DNA from: an uncultured Treponema sp.
GTDB lineage: Bacteria > Spirochaetota > Spirochaetia > Treponematales > Treponemataceae
DNA: 26,978 nt
Reading direction: 5' to 3'
Assembly: GCA_937923945.1 (NCBI GenBank)
Contig: CALDWC010000020.1
Coordinates: forward strand, 1 to 26,978
Below, piece after piece: positions 14,664-23,330 of this stretch. The notes below the pieces were generated by a model. It saw nothing but the letters and a program-made list of their open reading frames with translations. It was not told where the DNA came from and did not search any database. The translations under genes were made by a program, and so were the position numbers. How positions within the stretch are numbered: position 1 is the first letter of the stretch; each line of letters opens with the position of its first letter.

Positions 14664-15533
14664 TTATATTTTTTCAAGTTCCCAAAGTCTCACGGTATAG
14701 TTGACCGGACGGTTTTCATTGGCAGTAGGAACAACATTCGAGGCTTTAAATTCGTGAATATAGTTATAAATTCCGTCTGTTCCATTTGCAGCTCTTTTTC
14801 TTCCTCCATTGGGTGTTTTAATTCCAAAAGAGCCAGAGGTTTCTGTTTCTTTCGGAGGATTGCCATATCTATTTATCTCCGGATCAGTCCCAGCACCGAA
14901 TTCTCCAACAATATCCCTAATTGCATCTCCTTGCGCCCCGCTTCCAAACATACTTGCATTTCCACCGCTTGCTCGAAAGAACGCACCGCCGTAATTTACT
15001 TCCGCCCAGCGATAGCCTTCAAAAGATAAAAACGTATCCGGTGTCGGCATATTTGGAAACTGCACAAAAACCGATTGCGTAAAAATATTGATTAAAACAT
15101 TTTCGGTATATTTTTTTGCCGCATCCAATGTTTGCGTATCTCCGGCAGTTCGCTGTTCTGTTTCTACAGTCAGCAAGTGCTGCACCGCATCAACCTCTTT
15201 TTTTCTCGCGATATCATCATCAACTTGCGGTGCTGCAACTTTTGCTCTGCCGGCACTGTCCCGCATGATGCCTTTATTTGCTGCAATACCTGAAGTAAAA
15301 AGTTTTGCAAGCTGATCAATTGAAGTATTATCAGGTGTGCCGCCGAGCTTTTCAATTAACGCCGTTAAGTTATCCAATATCAAGTTAATCGTTTCCGCCG
15401 GAATAAAACTCGGTTTTTCAAGCGGATCGCTAAAACTCCCGTTGGTGAATTTACCGGTTTTGTCAACACCCGGCCATTCTACCTTTTCACCGAAAATCGT
15501 TAATTCCTGATTATCAGGATACATTCCTGCCAT
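14664..15533 (-). CDS. Tail fibre / tail-collar protein
   Basis: 289 residues. ATG 15533 is chosen because AGGAG (15540-15544) abuts the earlier ATG 15539 and lies 6 bases from 15533. The middle has the fibre-like segment RDSAGRAKVAAPQVDDDIARKKEVDA, then a helical stretch. The Gly/Asn-rich C-terminus ends in ENRPVNYTVRLWELEKI, the classic ending of tail-collar-type fibre proteins. It should sit at the baseplate and bind the host surface. It is short compared with the Mu fibre. Only one fibre gene is present and no invertase gene lies between it and the phage end. Confidence 0.82.
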   Translation of the reverse strand: MAGMYPDNQELTIFGEKVEWPGVDKTGKFTNGSFSDPLEKPSFIPAETINLILDNLTALIEKLGGTPDNTSIDQLAKLFTSGIAANKGIMRDSAGRAKVAAPQVDDDIARKKEVDAVQHLLTVETEQRTAGDTQTLDAAKKYTENVLINIFTQSVFVQFPNMPTPDTFLSFEGYRWAEVNYGGAFFRASGGNASMFGSGAQGDAIRDIVGEFGAGTDPEINRYGNPPKETETSGSFGIKTPNGGRKRAANGTDGIYNYIHEFKASNVVPTANENRPVNYTVRLWELEKI

Positions 15534-15542
15534 ACGCATCTC

Positions 15543-16100
15543 CTATTCATAAAAAAAATAAACTATTATATTTGCTAAAAGCGCATCTCGAATTGAGCGC
15601 TCAAAATCAGCTTTTAAATTCATGTCATCAATATGACTTTCAATAAAAATGAGCGAAAAACTTATCGGACTGCACATACGATTTATACCGATTCTGGTAT
15701 GTCCGAAAAAAGCGGAGCGGTATGGAAAATATACCCGCTTTATGGTAGTCCCATATAACTGCCCAATCCGCTCAAGTACCTCCTTATTAACAAAACCTTT
15801 CCGCTTTGTTAATAAAAGATTCCGCCGCATTCCCGCCGGTAAATGCGGTGTAACCGTTTCAAGTAAAACCCGCTCCCAATCATCAAGCGTCGTGTCCGCA
15901 GTTTTTGGCGTTGATTCCGTAATCAGCTCGCTGAAACGGTTTTTAAAGCGGTGTAATTCCTCGGCTTTTGCATCAACCCATAACGATAAATCGCTGTACG
16001 GATTATTGAACTGCGCATCCCAATATGTTCCGAGCGGAAAAAGTTTTTTAATTGCCGAAACATACTCGGCTTTTGTGTGGCATAAATTATTTAACTGCAA
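15543..16100 (-). CDS. Baseplate/tail protein, Mu gp48 (DUF2313, YmfQ) family
   Basis: 186 residues from TTG 16100, which overlaps the stop of the baseplate J gene by 14 bases. The open frame extends to 16169 but would then overlap baseplate J by 83 bases. The segment LFPLGTYWDAQFNNPYSDLSLWVDAKAEELHRFKNR and the LPAGMRRNLLLTK region suit the DUF2313 family, which follows gp47 in Mu-like phages. It links the baseplate to the fibre region. Start codon uncertain. Confidence 0.75.
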   Translation of the reverse strand: MQLNNLCHTKAEYVSAIKKLFPLGTYWDAQFNNPYSDLSLWVDAKAEELHRFKNRFSELITESTPKTADTTLDDWERVLLETVTPHLPAGMRRNLLLTKRKGFVNKEVLERIGQLYGTTIKRVYFPYRSAFFGHTRIGINRMCSPISFSLIFIESHIDDMNLKADFERSIRDALLANIIVYFFYE

Positions 16101-17163
16101 AACGCACCGTCCCCAATACCGGATATTCCAGTACTGTTGTTGTAAATTCACCGGTCGGCTTATCGTCAAACTTTACTTGAGCGTAACTGATCTGTAATCC
16201 GTCAACAATGACATCGCGGAACGCTCCTTCCGTGTAGCGGATACCCGGTTGCGCTGAAGCATTCAAATATGATTTTATTCGGTTTTGTGCCAACTCTTGA
16301 TTGATTGTTGAGTTTTCTCTTGCTAAAAGCGTTACGGTCATATTGATTGCTTTTAATTCAGGCGTCCGTACCGTAAAAAGAACCGGAGGAGCAAGTGAAT
16401 TTATATATGCCGTAACCACCGCCAAGTTTCCGACTTGAAAAACTCCGTCAAAATGATTGCCTGAAATAACCTGTATCAGCAACGCTCCGAACACGCCGAA
16501 GTTTTTAATTTCAAAAGCTTTGGACACATCGGCAGAAGAGTCGACTGCCCATGCTGCAAAGTCTCTTATCTTGCCATAGCGGGTAGTATTTCGTAATGCG
16601 ACGAGCACGCGGGCAAGATAGTCTTCATCCGTTTCAGCATCGACGCCGCCTTTGATCCCACCATCAACAAGAACCGCCTCACTTGAAAGTCCTATCGGAA
16701 TTGCCGATGACATTTTAAGCTTTTGTTCTTCCGCCAAGTTTGAAGCGGCTCCCGCCTCTTCCGCCTGAAGCCAAATAACAGCCCGTCCCGTTGTATCGAT
16801 TTTATACGCTTTATCGGTAAAATACCGCTTGCCCGATTCGGAAACATATACCAAACCTGCAGGAACGGCAGTTCCCGGAACACCGTTTACTTCAGCATTG
16901 CCGACTGCCGCCACCGCATAAAGCGGCGGAACTTTATCAGACCAGTGCATTCGTAAATAATCTCCGGTCGCCGTATCGGGAAAAATCTGATCCGCTAAAA
17001 ACGATAAATCACCTAAAAGCTGATGATACATACCGGCTTCAACTTCCGACATCACGCGGATGAGGTTATGCCGTGCCGTTTTATCAAGCGGTTTCAGCCG
17101 CGACATATATGCCGCATATACGCGGTCGAATAATACCGGTAAACTTTCTCTATTCAACGCCAT
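16087..17163 (-). CDS. Baseplate protein J (Mu gp47 family)
   Basis: 358 residues, the normal length for Mu gp47 / P2 gpJ baseplate wedge proteins. Typical segments include DTATGDYLRMHWSDK near residue 65, the NGVPGTAVPAG loop, GGIKGGVDAETDEDYLARVL and the YAQVKF C-terminal region. The start is ATG 17163 with AAAGGA at 17177-17172; an in-frame ATG at 17172 overlaps that ribosome binding site. It overlaps gp46 by 14 bases, implying translational coupling. Confidence 0.92.
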   Translation of the reverse strand: MALNRESLPVLFDRVYAAYMSRLKPLDKTARHNLIRVMSEVEAGMYHQLLGDLSFLADQIFPDTATGDYLRMHWSDKVPPLYAVAAVGNAEVNGVPGTAVPAGLVYVSESGKRYFTDKAYKIDTTGRAVIWLQAEEAGAASNLAEEQKLKMSSAIPIGLSSEAVLVDGGIKGGVDAETDEDYLARVLVALRNTTRYGKIRDFAAWAVDSSADVSKAFEIKNFGVFGALLIQVISGNHFDGVFQVGNLAVVTAYINSLAPPVLFTVRTPELKAINMTVTLLARENSTINQELAQNRIKSYLNASAQPGIRYTEGAFRDVIVDGLQISYAQVKFDDKPTGEFTTTVLEYPVLGTVRFAVK

Positions 17164-17491
17164 ACCACACATCCTTTATCTGAAGTATCTGACCGTCAGG
17201 CTTTAACACCGTTAATACATACCGAATTTCATTTTTGTCGGTTCGCTCTGCCGAGCATGTTATATCCTTGACAACTCCGTCAGCTTTTAACCATGCGGTG
17301 CATTCTAAAAGCATCGCTCGCACCTTGCCCGCCGTCGTACCGTCAACTTTCCCCGCTTGTTTTAATATCCACAAATCGGAACCGAACGACCGGTCAGCCC
17401 ACCAGCGCCCTTTGTCCGTGCCGATACTCATTGCGACCAATTCCCGTATATCCGTCCAGTTTTCAAACGCGACCGCTTTAGCCTTGTCCAT
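17150..17491 (-). CDS. Baseplate protein, Mu gp46 family (gpW-like)
   Basis: 113 residues from ATG 17491. The DKGRWWADRSFGSDLWILKQAGK segment is characteristic of phage GP46 proteins, whose relatives include P2 gpW of the baseplate wedge. It overlaps the gp45 gene by 14 bases at its start and baseplate J by 14 bases at its end. The frame continues upstream to 17554, but that part lies inside the gp45 gene. Confidence 0.88.
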   Translation of the reverse strand: MDKAKAVAFENWTDIRELVAMSIGTDKGRWWADRSFGSDLWILKQAGKVDGTTAGKVRAMLLECTAWLKADGVVKDITCSAERTDKNEIRYVLTVLKPDGQILQIKDVWYGVE

Positions 17492-18029
17492 GCTGCACCT
17501 TATTGTTTTCGATCTGTGAATAATCGGGAAGTGGCAGAGCACTGAGTACTCCATTTAAAGTCGCTTGAAACGCTGATGGAGCACCGTTTCCCGGTTCCGG
17601 CACGGGGGCTTTGAGTACATTGATAAATGCATTTAAAAAACTGTTTGTTTTTTCAAGTTCTTTTTTAAGTTCATTTATTTTAATAAGCCCACCAAAATCC
17701 GTACCGTCAAGTTCAACCGTCTTATCGGCTCGAACGATAACCGTACCGCCGTCTTCACTCCAAAGCACCGCATCCCCGTCCTTAATGTCCGGCACCCCCT
17801 CTGTTGATGAAACCGGAAGTAAAATATACGAGCCGGCATTTCCCCCCTGACTTAAAACGATAACCCGTCCTTCTTTTGCTTTTGCGTAAAATCCGTAGGG
17901 AAAAAACTCCTCAGCTTCAAGCGTTCGTGAAAAATCGGTTTCAACGCTTATCTTTTTATTGTCGCGTTTTTTAAAAGTCGCCATATTAAAAATATTCCGA
18001 ATCTTTGCATACAGTTCCGTTACATTCAT
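17478..18029 (-). CDS. Baseplate assembly/spike protein (Mu gp45, gpV-like)
   Basis: 183 residues. The region EGRVIVLSQGGNAGSYILLPVSSTEG and GDAVLWSEDGGTVIVRADKTVELDG fits the OB-like and short beta-helical parts of the Mu gp45 spike, the membrane-piercing tip of the contractile tail. The start codon shares one base with the stop of the preceding gene (TAATG at 18031-18027), a coupling arrangement; GAGG lies just upstream. The C-terminus carries a helical tail. Confidence 0.85.
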   Translation of the reverse strand: MNVTELYAKIRNIFNMATFKKRDNKKISVETDFSRTLEAEEFFPYGFYAKAKEGRVIVLSQGGNAGSYILLPVSSTEGVPDIKDGDAVLWSEDGGTVIVRADKTVELDGTDFGGLIKINELKKELEKTNSFLNAFINVLKAPVPEPGNGAPSAFQATLNGVLSALPLPDYSQIENNKVQHGQG

Positions 18030-19162
18030 TATCGTGCCTCTATCGGTTTAATTCCATTCCGCTCAGCGACTTCTTCAAGCCGAGATTTCTTTTTCTGCTT
18101 TTTTGTTTTTTGAGCGGCAATCGCCGTTCCTTCTTTGCCCATATACACTTCAGGATTAACCAAACTTATCGTGCAATCAAAACCTGTCGGTTCTGCACGA
18201 TACTCAACTTCGCTGATCATCATTGTACCATTCAGACCGACAACCGGTAAATAAACCGGTATTAAAAAATTCGGATTAAAGAAAATTTCTTTTTCATAAG
18301 TCGTGTCAAAACTTTTAATTTGCTCATCGGTTAAGCCCCAACCTGAAACGGTAACCTTTGTCGTTACTTTTCGGCGTCGATATAATTCAATCATTGCCCT
18401 GCGGTTTGCTTTTTCCTGATCAAGATTAAAATCAGAAAGGTTGAGCGACAATATTCGATTGTTCTTGCAGTGACTGTCAACCGCTTTTCCTTGTACACCG
18501 CTTGAAACGACAATATATTCATGAAACTGCTCCGCTGCGGAAGCGGTTGTTTCAATGGATTTTATGTTCATTCCTTCTTCGATGATAAAATGCCAATAAC
18601 TCGCGTCTCTGCCTGATTTTGTTACATACAAATCTCCCGCTTCATTGGATGTGATAACATACCCTTGATTATCAGCCGCATTAAGGAGCTTTGTCCAAGG
18701 CGATTCACAATCCCATTCAAAAGACGATACTGTTTCTGTATTGTTTTGTCCCCGCGGTAAATGATGAACCGTGATGCCGAATTTATCTGCAATCGCGGTA
18801 ATGACCGCAAGTAAGTCCCCGCTTGCGGCTCCCGTCCAAGTTGAGTCAATAATATCGCGGGCAGGGGAGCGGGCTAAAACCGTAATGTATTTTCGACCGC
18901 TATCGGTATTGTCAGTTATCTCATCAATTAAAACCGTAGTAACCCGAAGGCTATTGCTTTCATTATGCGTAATGTATTTGTTATAAAAACGCACCTCAAT
19001 TTTATCGTGAACATGCAGCAATTTTTTTTGACTGACCGGCAGCTCTAGCGTGAGGCTGTGGCATATTTCGTCAAGCGACTTTGTAATCTGCACATTATTC
19101 CATATCAGCGGCTGAAAAGCATCGCTTCCCGGAGACGCAACTCGTATGACAATTTTAGACAT
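18029..19162 (-). CDS. Baseplate hub / late-control gpD-like tail protein (Mu gpP, gp44)
   Basis: 377 residues from ATG 19162, with GGAGATATACGCT directly upstream; the 12 extra codons to 19198 have no ribosome binding site. Recognisable hub segments include SLTLELPVSQKK, VLARSPARDIIDSTW, DKFGITVHHLPRG, SPWTKLLNAADNQGYVI and TVSGWG. These suit the gpP/gp27-like hub family that sits between tail tube and spike. It overlaps the gpN stop by 8 bases and is followed by gp45, the Mu order. Confidence 0.88.
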   Translation of the reverse strand: MSKIVIRVASPGSDAFQPLIWNNVQITKSLDEICHSLTLELPVSQKKLLHVHDKIEVRFYNKYITHNESNSLRVTTVLIDEITDNTDSGRKYITVLARSPARDIIDSTWTGAASGDLLAVITAIADKFGITVHHLPRGQNNTETVSSFEWDCESPWTKLLNAADNQGYVITSNEAGDLYVTKSGRDASYWHFIIEEGMNIKSIETTASAAEQFHEYIVVSSGVQGKAVDSHCKNNRILSLNLSDFNLDQEKANRRAMIELYRRRKVTTKVTVSGWGLTDEQIKSFDTTYEKEIFFNPNFLIPVYLPVVGLNGTMMISEVEYRAEPTGFDCTISLVNPEVYMGKEGTAIAAQKTKKQKKKSRLEEVAERNGIKPIEAR

Positions 19163-20462
19163 AGCGTATATCTCCTTGAATAACAAAACTATCTTCAATG
19201 CGGTTCAGTTCCCGCAGCACCTGCTTCTCACTTCCCAGATACTGCGCAAGCGATAAAAGCGGCACTGCAGCGTTTAAATGTACCGAAAGTTCTTGGCTTA
19301 ATTCTTTTTGAGCTAACGCTCTTGAAACCGCCGAACGCAATTCACTTACGGCAAAATAAAGTTCCGGCTCATTGAGGTCGATTGCTTTTTCAAGTCGGTC
19401 GTACAAAAGAAACATATTTTTCATCGTGTTATATGTTGCGTTTTCTATTGCCGGTAAAAGAGAAGCTGCCGCATACAGCGACGCCGTTTTATACAGCTGC
19501 TCCGTAGCTGTTTTTGTCGCAACCTGTTTTATCGTAATTGCATTAATCGGCAGCGTGTAACTATTATTCGCTAAAAAACAAAATGTCGCATTTTTTTCAT
19601 TGTTTCGTATGCGGAAAAAAGCGATCGTTTCTTCTTTTGCGTTTTTTATCGAAGCAAGGCTCGCAGTCATTTTTCCGATCGCAGCAAACAAAGCCAATGC
19701 CAATACTTTTGGCGAACGGATTCCTTGAGCCAGCAAGTTACTCATTTGTGCGGCACTGTTTGTAATAGCGTTCAGCATGCTTTTTGCCCCCTGTATTCTG
19801 CCGGTTATATCTATAATCGATTTTTGTAAAAGCGGAAACGATGCAATTAAACTTTCAATGTTAAGATTTCCTTTCAGCTTTTTGTCATAAGCTACACAGG
19901 CTGCATCCTTGACCGCTTCGGCAGCTTCGGGAATTGTTTTTCCGAACTCACCTTCAAGTGTCCAGCGTTTTTCAACGGGACAGCCTGCCCGCGTAAAAGT
20001 GATGCTTATCTTACATTGTCCCAACTCTTTTGCACTTTCTTCAATATCCCATTCCGTTACAATAACCGGAAAGCGTCCCCAAAGCGGTAGCGTTAAAAAG
20101 CCGGGTTCGTCATCGGTCGTTATCACCCGCAGCGCTTCAACTAAAGCATTGCGGATTTTGATATATTCGTTGCCGCGTAAAAATCCGGATACGGTAATGC
20201 CTTGCGGTTTTTCATTCAAAGGAGTTGATGACCACAATCCGAAAAAAGGATATTCCGCCGTGTCGACACTCAAACCGCCGGATAATTTTATACTGTCATA
20301 AACAAACGGTACCGGCTCTTTTTGCGGAGCTTGATAGCTTGTTATTGCCGGCGTTTCACTTCGGTTATAGACGTATTTATTTTTTGTATCGGGTATGGCA
20401 CCGTATGCCATGCGCCAATTTTCACTCGCAGGTGACGGTAAATCAGGCTCCCATTTTTCCAT
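19155..20462 (-). CDS. DNA circularisation-type tail protein (Mu gpN, gp43)
   Basis: 435 residues. The N-terminal 170 residues carry the circularisation domain pattern: GLSVDTAEYPFFGLWSSTPLN, ITVSGFLRGNEYIKIRNALVEAL, PGFLTLPLWGRFPVIVTEW and CKISITFTRAG. The rest is helical and variable. The family name is historical; in Mu-like tails gpN is a baseplate/tail component. GAGGAGCG precedes ATG 20462, two bases after the tape measure stop. Confidence 0.88.
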   Translation of the reverse strand: MEKWEPDLPSPASENWRMAYGAIPDTKNKYVYNRSETPAITSYQAPQKEPVPFVYDSIKLSGGLSVDTAEYPFFGLWSSTPLNEKPQGITVSGFLRGNEYIKIRNALVEALRVITTDDEPGFLTLPLWGRFPVIVTEWDIEESAKELGQCKISITFTRAGCPVEKRWTLEGEFGKTIPEAAEAVKDAACVAYDKKLKGNLNIESLIASFPLLQKSIIDITGRIQGAKSMLNAITNSAAQMSNLLAQGIRSPKVLALALFAAIGKMTASLASIKNAKEETIAFFRIRNNEKNATFCFLANNSYTLPINAITIKQVATKTATEQLYKTASLYAAASLLPAIENATYNTMKNMFLLYDRLEKAIDLNEPELYFAVSELRSAVSRALAQKELSQELSVHLNAAVPLLSLAQYLGSEKQVLRELNRIEDSFVIQGDIRYV

Positions 20463-20464
20463 TG

Positions 20465-22480
20465 CTAATACGCTCCTCTCGCTTCAACAACCCGTCCGGT
20501 GTTAAATGCAAACGGCGCCGTATTATGCCGGACCGTCGAAGTTATTTCCGTCCGCTCATCGTAAAGGTGCATGTTAAAATCAATGCCCGCTTGCCCTTCA
20601 AGTTTTGCCGTTTGCGGACCGGCTTGTAATTTTTTTACTTGGTCAAACTCCTCTTTAACCGCAGTTGAATTAGGAATAACTTTGTCTTTTTTCCCAAATA
20701 AACCGCCGACCTTTTCCCCAATCCATTTACCTGCTTTACCTGCAAAAAAACCTCCGATAGCACCACCCGCCATTCCAAGAACACCACCGATTGCTGTACC
20801 GATACCCGGTGCAATCACAGTTCCAAGCATAGCACCCAGCTTTGCTCCGGCAGCACCGGCTGCCCAAGCTCCTGCTGCAACACCGGCTCCGGTTCCGATA
20901 ACCGTCCCAACAGCGTCGCCAATCGCTCCGCCTTTTGCTTTTGATTTTTCGTTATCCGTCAAATTTTTATTTGCATTTATATCGCGGATCGCATCTGCTG
21001 CTCCTAATGTTTTAGAAACAGCTGTCGTTATAACCATTAATGCACCTGCTTGAATAGCACCGCTTTTAAATGTTTTTGAATTTGCCTCCATTATGCCGCC
21101 AAGTGTTTGTTTAGCTCCGCCGCTTGCAATTTTTTTCATATCAAAACCGCCTGCTGCTCCCATACCGCCTTGTCCCATATTGGTAACAAAAACCGGCATG
21201 CCGTTTGCAGCAGCGCCGCCGCCAAAACCTATTTCCATTTTACCGGCTTGGAAATTTTTTAATCCGCTTGAAATGCTTCCGACAAGATTTGCAACTTTTG
21301 CAACACCCTTAATTGCAACAATACTTAAGACGCCCTTTTTAATTGCGTTAAAAACTCTTGTCATTCGCTCCGGTTTTTCCGACAAATAACTCAGTAAATT
21401 ATTCAAGTTCTCTAACGGCTTTGCTAAGTTCGTGTCGGCAAATTTTAAAAATGAAGTTTGCAAGTTTTGCAAATTCGCTTTCATCGTTCCAGCCATACGG
21501 GCTGATTTTGCTTCAAGAGCACCGGTCGTATCGCCTAAGTCTTCTGTCAGCTTTTTATAATTTTTGCCGTAGTTTTGAAACGCACGCACGGCTTTCATTG
21601 AAGTCATACCGAAGACTTCGCCGAGAAAATCAATATTTCCTTCTTTTTCCGCTACCGCTAAAACATCTGCCATAATGTCAGCAAGATCGCGGAAATTTCC
21701 TTCGCTATCACGGACTGAAACACCGATAAGCCCTAATTTTTCTTGCTTTTTCGGATCGGAAAGTTCTGCAATTACCGAATCCAAAGCAGTTGCAGCGAGC
21801 TCTTCGTTTTTCGTATCTGCAACAAGCACTTGCATAACTGCATTTAGTTTTTTAACATCTTCAACGCTATTTCCTATCGAGGAATATGAAGACAAAACCG
21901 CCTTCCCCGTTTTTGCAAACTTTGCAAATGTATATTCGCCTTGGTCTCCCTGTTTTACCAAGTCATCCATGAGGCTTGAAATTTCACTTGCCTTAAAAGC
22001 TTTTTTTTGAAATTCGGAAAATACATCGCCTATTTCCACACCGGCAGCACCGGAAGCCTGCAATGCCACGGCAATGTTTTTAATATTGTCTTCTACATAT
22101 TGCAAGTCGCCGGTTTTTGTCATTACCACATCGAGCGCTTCAATAATTTGAGACGGATCCATTTTAATATTCGGATCTTGAGCCGCTTCAAAGATTTTTT
22201 GTTTTAACCGATTGACTTGTTCTGCGGAAGCATCGGCAGTCATTCCCATACGCGTCAGCTGAGCGTCAATATCAATGATTTGATTTCCAGCCGCTCCCAG
22301 TGATAACGATACCCCCAAAGCTCCCAGCTTTGACTTAAAACCTGAAAAGGCTTTATCGACTTTTGATACCGCAGACATCGCCGTTGATGCAAAGTTTTGT
22401 GTGCATGCTCCGGCACTTTTAATTTCTTTGGAAAAATTATCTTTTAATGAAAGCAGTGCTCCGACTTTGATGTCTGCCAT
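20465..22480 (-). CDS. Tail tape measure protein
   Basis: 671 residues. It sets tail length and probably takes part in DNA passage. The N-terminus (LLSLKDNFSKEIKSAG, DAQLTRMGMTADAS) and the region to about 330 match the phage tape-measure domain (FGMTSMKAVRAFQNYGKNY). Residues about 512-598 form a long glycine-zipper-like hydrophobic stretch (AGVAAGAWAAGAAGAKLGAM, GIGTAIGGVLGMAGGAIGGF), a possible membrane-active part. By the usual rule of about 0.15 nm per residue the tail would be near 100 nm, which is inference. GGAG lies before ATG 22480. The stop of the gp41 frameshift frame is immediately adjacent (22483-22481). Confidence 0.93.
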   Translation of the reverse strand: MADIKVGALLSLKDNFSKEIKSAGACTQNFASTAMSAVSKVDKAFSGFKSKLGALGVSLSLGAAGNQIIDIDAQLTRMGMTADASAEQVNRLKQKIFEAAQDPNIKMDPSQIIEALDVVMTKTGDLQYVEDNIKNIAVALQASGAAGVEIGDVFSEFQKKAFKASEISSLMDDLVKQGDQGEYTFAKFAKTGKAVLSSYSSIGNSVEDVKKLNAVMQVLVADTKNEELAATALDSVIAELSDPKKQEKLGLIGVSVRDSEGNFRDLADIMADVLAVAEKEGNIDFLGEVFGMTSMKAVRAFQNYGKNYKKLTEDLGDTTGALEAKSARMAGTMKANLQNLQTSFLKFADTNLAKPLENLNNLLSYLSEKPERMTRVFNAIKKGVLSIVAIKGVAKVANLVGSISSGLKNFQAGKMEIGFGGGAAANGMPVFVTNMGQGGMGAAGGFDMKKIASGGAKQTLGGIMEANSKTFKSGAIQAGALMVITTAVSKTLGAADAIRDINANKNLTDNEKSKAKGGAIGDAVGTVIGTGAGVAAGAWAAGAAGAKLGAMLGTVIAPGIGTAIGGVLGMAGGAIGGFFAGKAGKWIGEKVGGLFGKKDKVIPNSTAVKEEFDQVKKLQAGPQTAKLEGQAGIDFNMHLYDERTEITSTVRHNTAPFAFNTGRVVEARGAY

Positions 22481-22669
22481 TTACTGTACTCCGTTCATTG
22501 TGTTGTAATTTTTTACCGCGGCACTATGCCATTTTTTTAATTGACTCCAATTAAAGTGCATAATAACATCGTAAGGCAGAGACGGCATCAAACACATCAG
22601 TTCCGTTACCGTCTCAAATAAAAAATCGTTTACTTCTGCGGCACTGAGCCCTTCGCCGCTATCGTAGGG
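22481..22669 (-). CDS. Frameshift extension of the gp41 tail assembly chaperone (gp41-prime)
   Basis: A 62-codon open stretch, in the -1 frame relative to gp41, running from the slippery site to a stop touching the tape measure start codon. It has no start codon of its own near its beginning. Its product contains SGEGLSAAEVNDFLFE and FNWSQLKKWHSAAVKNY, protein-like and amphipathic, with several Trp and Phe residues. With a -1 slip at AAACCCT (22672-22666) it fuses after N95 of gp41 to give a 157-residue protein. This is the long form of tail assembly chaperone seen in many long-tailed phages, which guides tube assembly around the tape measure. Confidence 0.8.
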   Translation of the reverse strand, partial: PYDSGEGLSAAEVNDFLFETVTELMCLMPSLPYDVIMHFNWSQLKKWHSAAVKNYNTMNGVQ

Positions 22670-22953
22670 TTTTCGCTATCATCATCAGCGAGTGTTTTTT
22701 TTAAGCCGAAAAATACGGCATAAATTTTTTGCAGTTGAACCCGTATCGGTGCCCAGTCTTCAATATGAATTCTTTTAACTATTTCGACCGGCTCCCCTGT
22801 TAAAGCAGATACCAACTCGACATCGGCTCCGATGTCATTGATATTATGCCCGTCAGTTCGCATCATGTGCATCAACTGCGGATCATTAAAATGCAAGTCC
22901 GTAACCGTTCGCTCACCGACCGTTACCGGATAGGTTAAATGTATATCTTCCAT
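22630..22953 (-). CDS. Tail assembly chaperone, Mu gp41 family (short form)
   Basis: 107 residues, beginning MEDIHLTYPVTVGERTVTDL. The hydrophobic strand-rich N-terminus, VELVSALTGEPVEIVKRIHIEDW and the short acidic tail match the Mu gp41 / P2 E-type tail assembly family. It lies between tail tube and tape measure, as in Mu and P2. The last 13 codons are the part replaced when ribosomes slip at AAACCCT, codons AAC95-CCT96. The short form is expected to be the more abundant product. Confidence 0.88.
   Translation of the reverse strand: MEDIHLTYPVTVGERTVTDLHFNDPQLMHMMRTDGHNINDIGADVELVSALTGEPVEIVKRIHIEDWAPIRVQLQKIYAVFFGLKKTLADDDSENPTIAAKGSVPQK
22666..22672 (-). promoter_or_regulatory. Programmed -1 ribosomal frameshift site in gp41
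   Basis: The minus-strand heptamer A AAC CCT fits the X XXY YYZ slippery rule exactly in the gp41 frame (AAC95, CCT96). Slipping back one base gives AAA CCC and then a 61-codon open frame to the tape measure start. The -1 frame is closed by TAG and TGA codons just upstream, so the open frame begins where the slip occurs. Confidence 0.78.
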
Positions 22954-22962
22954 AATTTCCCC

Positions 22963-23316
22963 TTATACAAGCTTTTGACTTTTTGCCGAATTGTAAGTAA
23001 CTTTCAGTTCGCCTTTCGAAAGTTCCACCGCTTCCGTAACCCACGCTCCCGGCATCATGTGCTGACTGCCGCCGGATAAAAAAATCGTAAGCGTATCGTT
23101 TGACACATTCGCAAAATCCTGCGGGTCTAACGCCGCATTCAAGGTCAAACTCAATTCCGCAGCCGTCGGCGTTTCCACATAGCCGGTATTTTCATGCACT
23201 TCCCCGACTTGCGTTTCCCGCTTAAAACTTGACGGCTTAAAAGTCGCGCCTCCTTCCTTTAACGGAAGCTCTCCCAAACTGGTTGATATAACTCGTGATA
23301 CTTTTAATAACTGCAT
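22963..23316 (-). CDS. Tail tube protein (Mu gpM family)
   Basis: 117 residues, matching the small Mu-type tube protein in length. The features are ETQVGEVHENTGYVETPTAAELSLTLN followed by FANVSNDTLTIFLSGGSQHMMPGAWV and a final strand ELKVTYNSAKSQKLV, the usual beta-barrel tube pattern. GGAGG lies just upstream of ATG 23316. It follows the sheath gene by 14 bases and precedes gp41, the conserved order. Confidence 0.9.
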   Translation of the reverse strand: MQLLKVSRVISTSLGELPLKEGGATFKPSSFKRETQVGEVHENTGYVETPTAAELSLTLNAALDPQDFANVSNDTLTIFLSGGSQHMMPGAWVTEAVELSKGELKVTYNSAKSQKLV

Positions 23317-23330
23317 ATTTCCTCCGTTTC

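Noticed and set aside
15503..15520. Palindrome TCCTGATTATCAGGA at the start of the tail fibre gene
   Set aside because: It lies inside a well-supported coding region and is explained by the codons; no second copy suggests a recombination site.
20571..21053. 160-codon plus-strand frame rich in Pro and Ala
   Set aside because: It is the antisense shadow of the glycine/alanine-rich tape measure region and has no family features.
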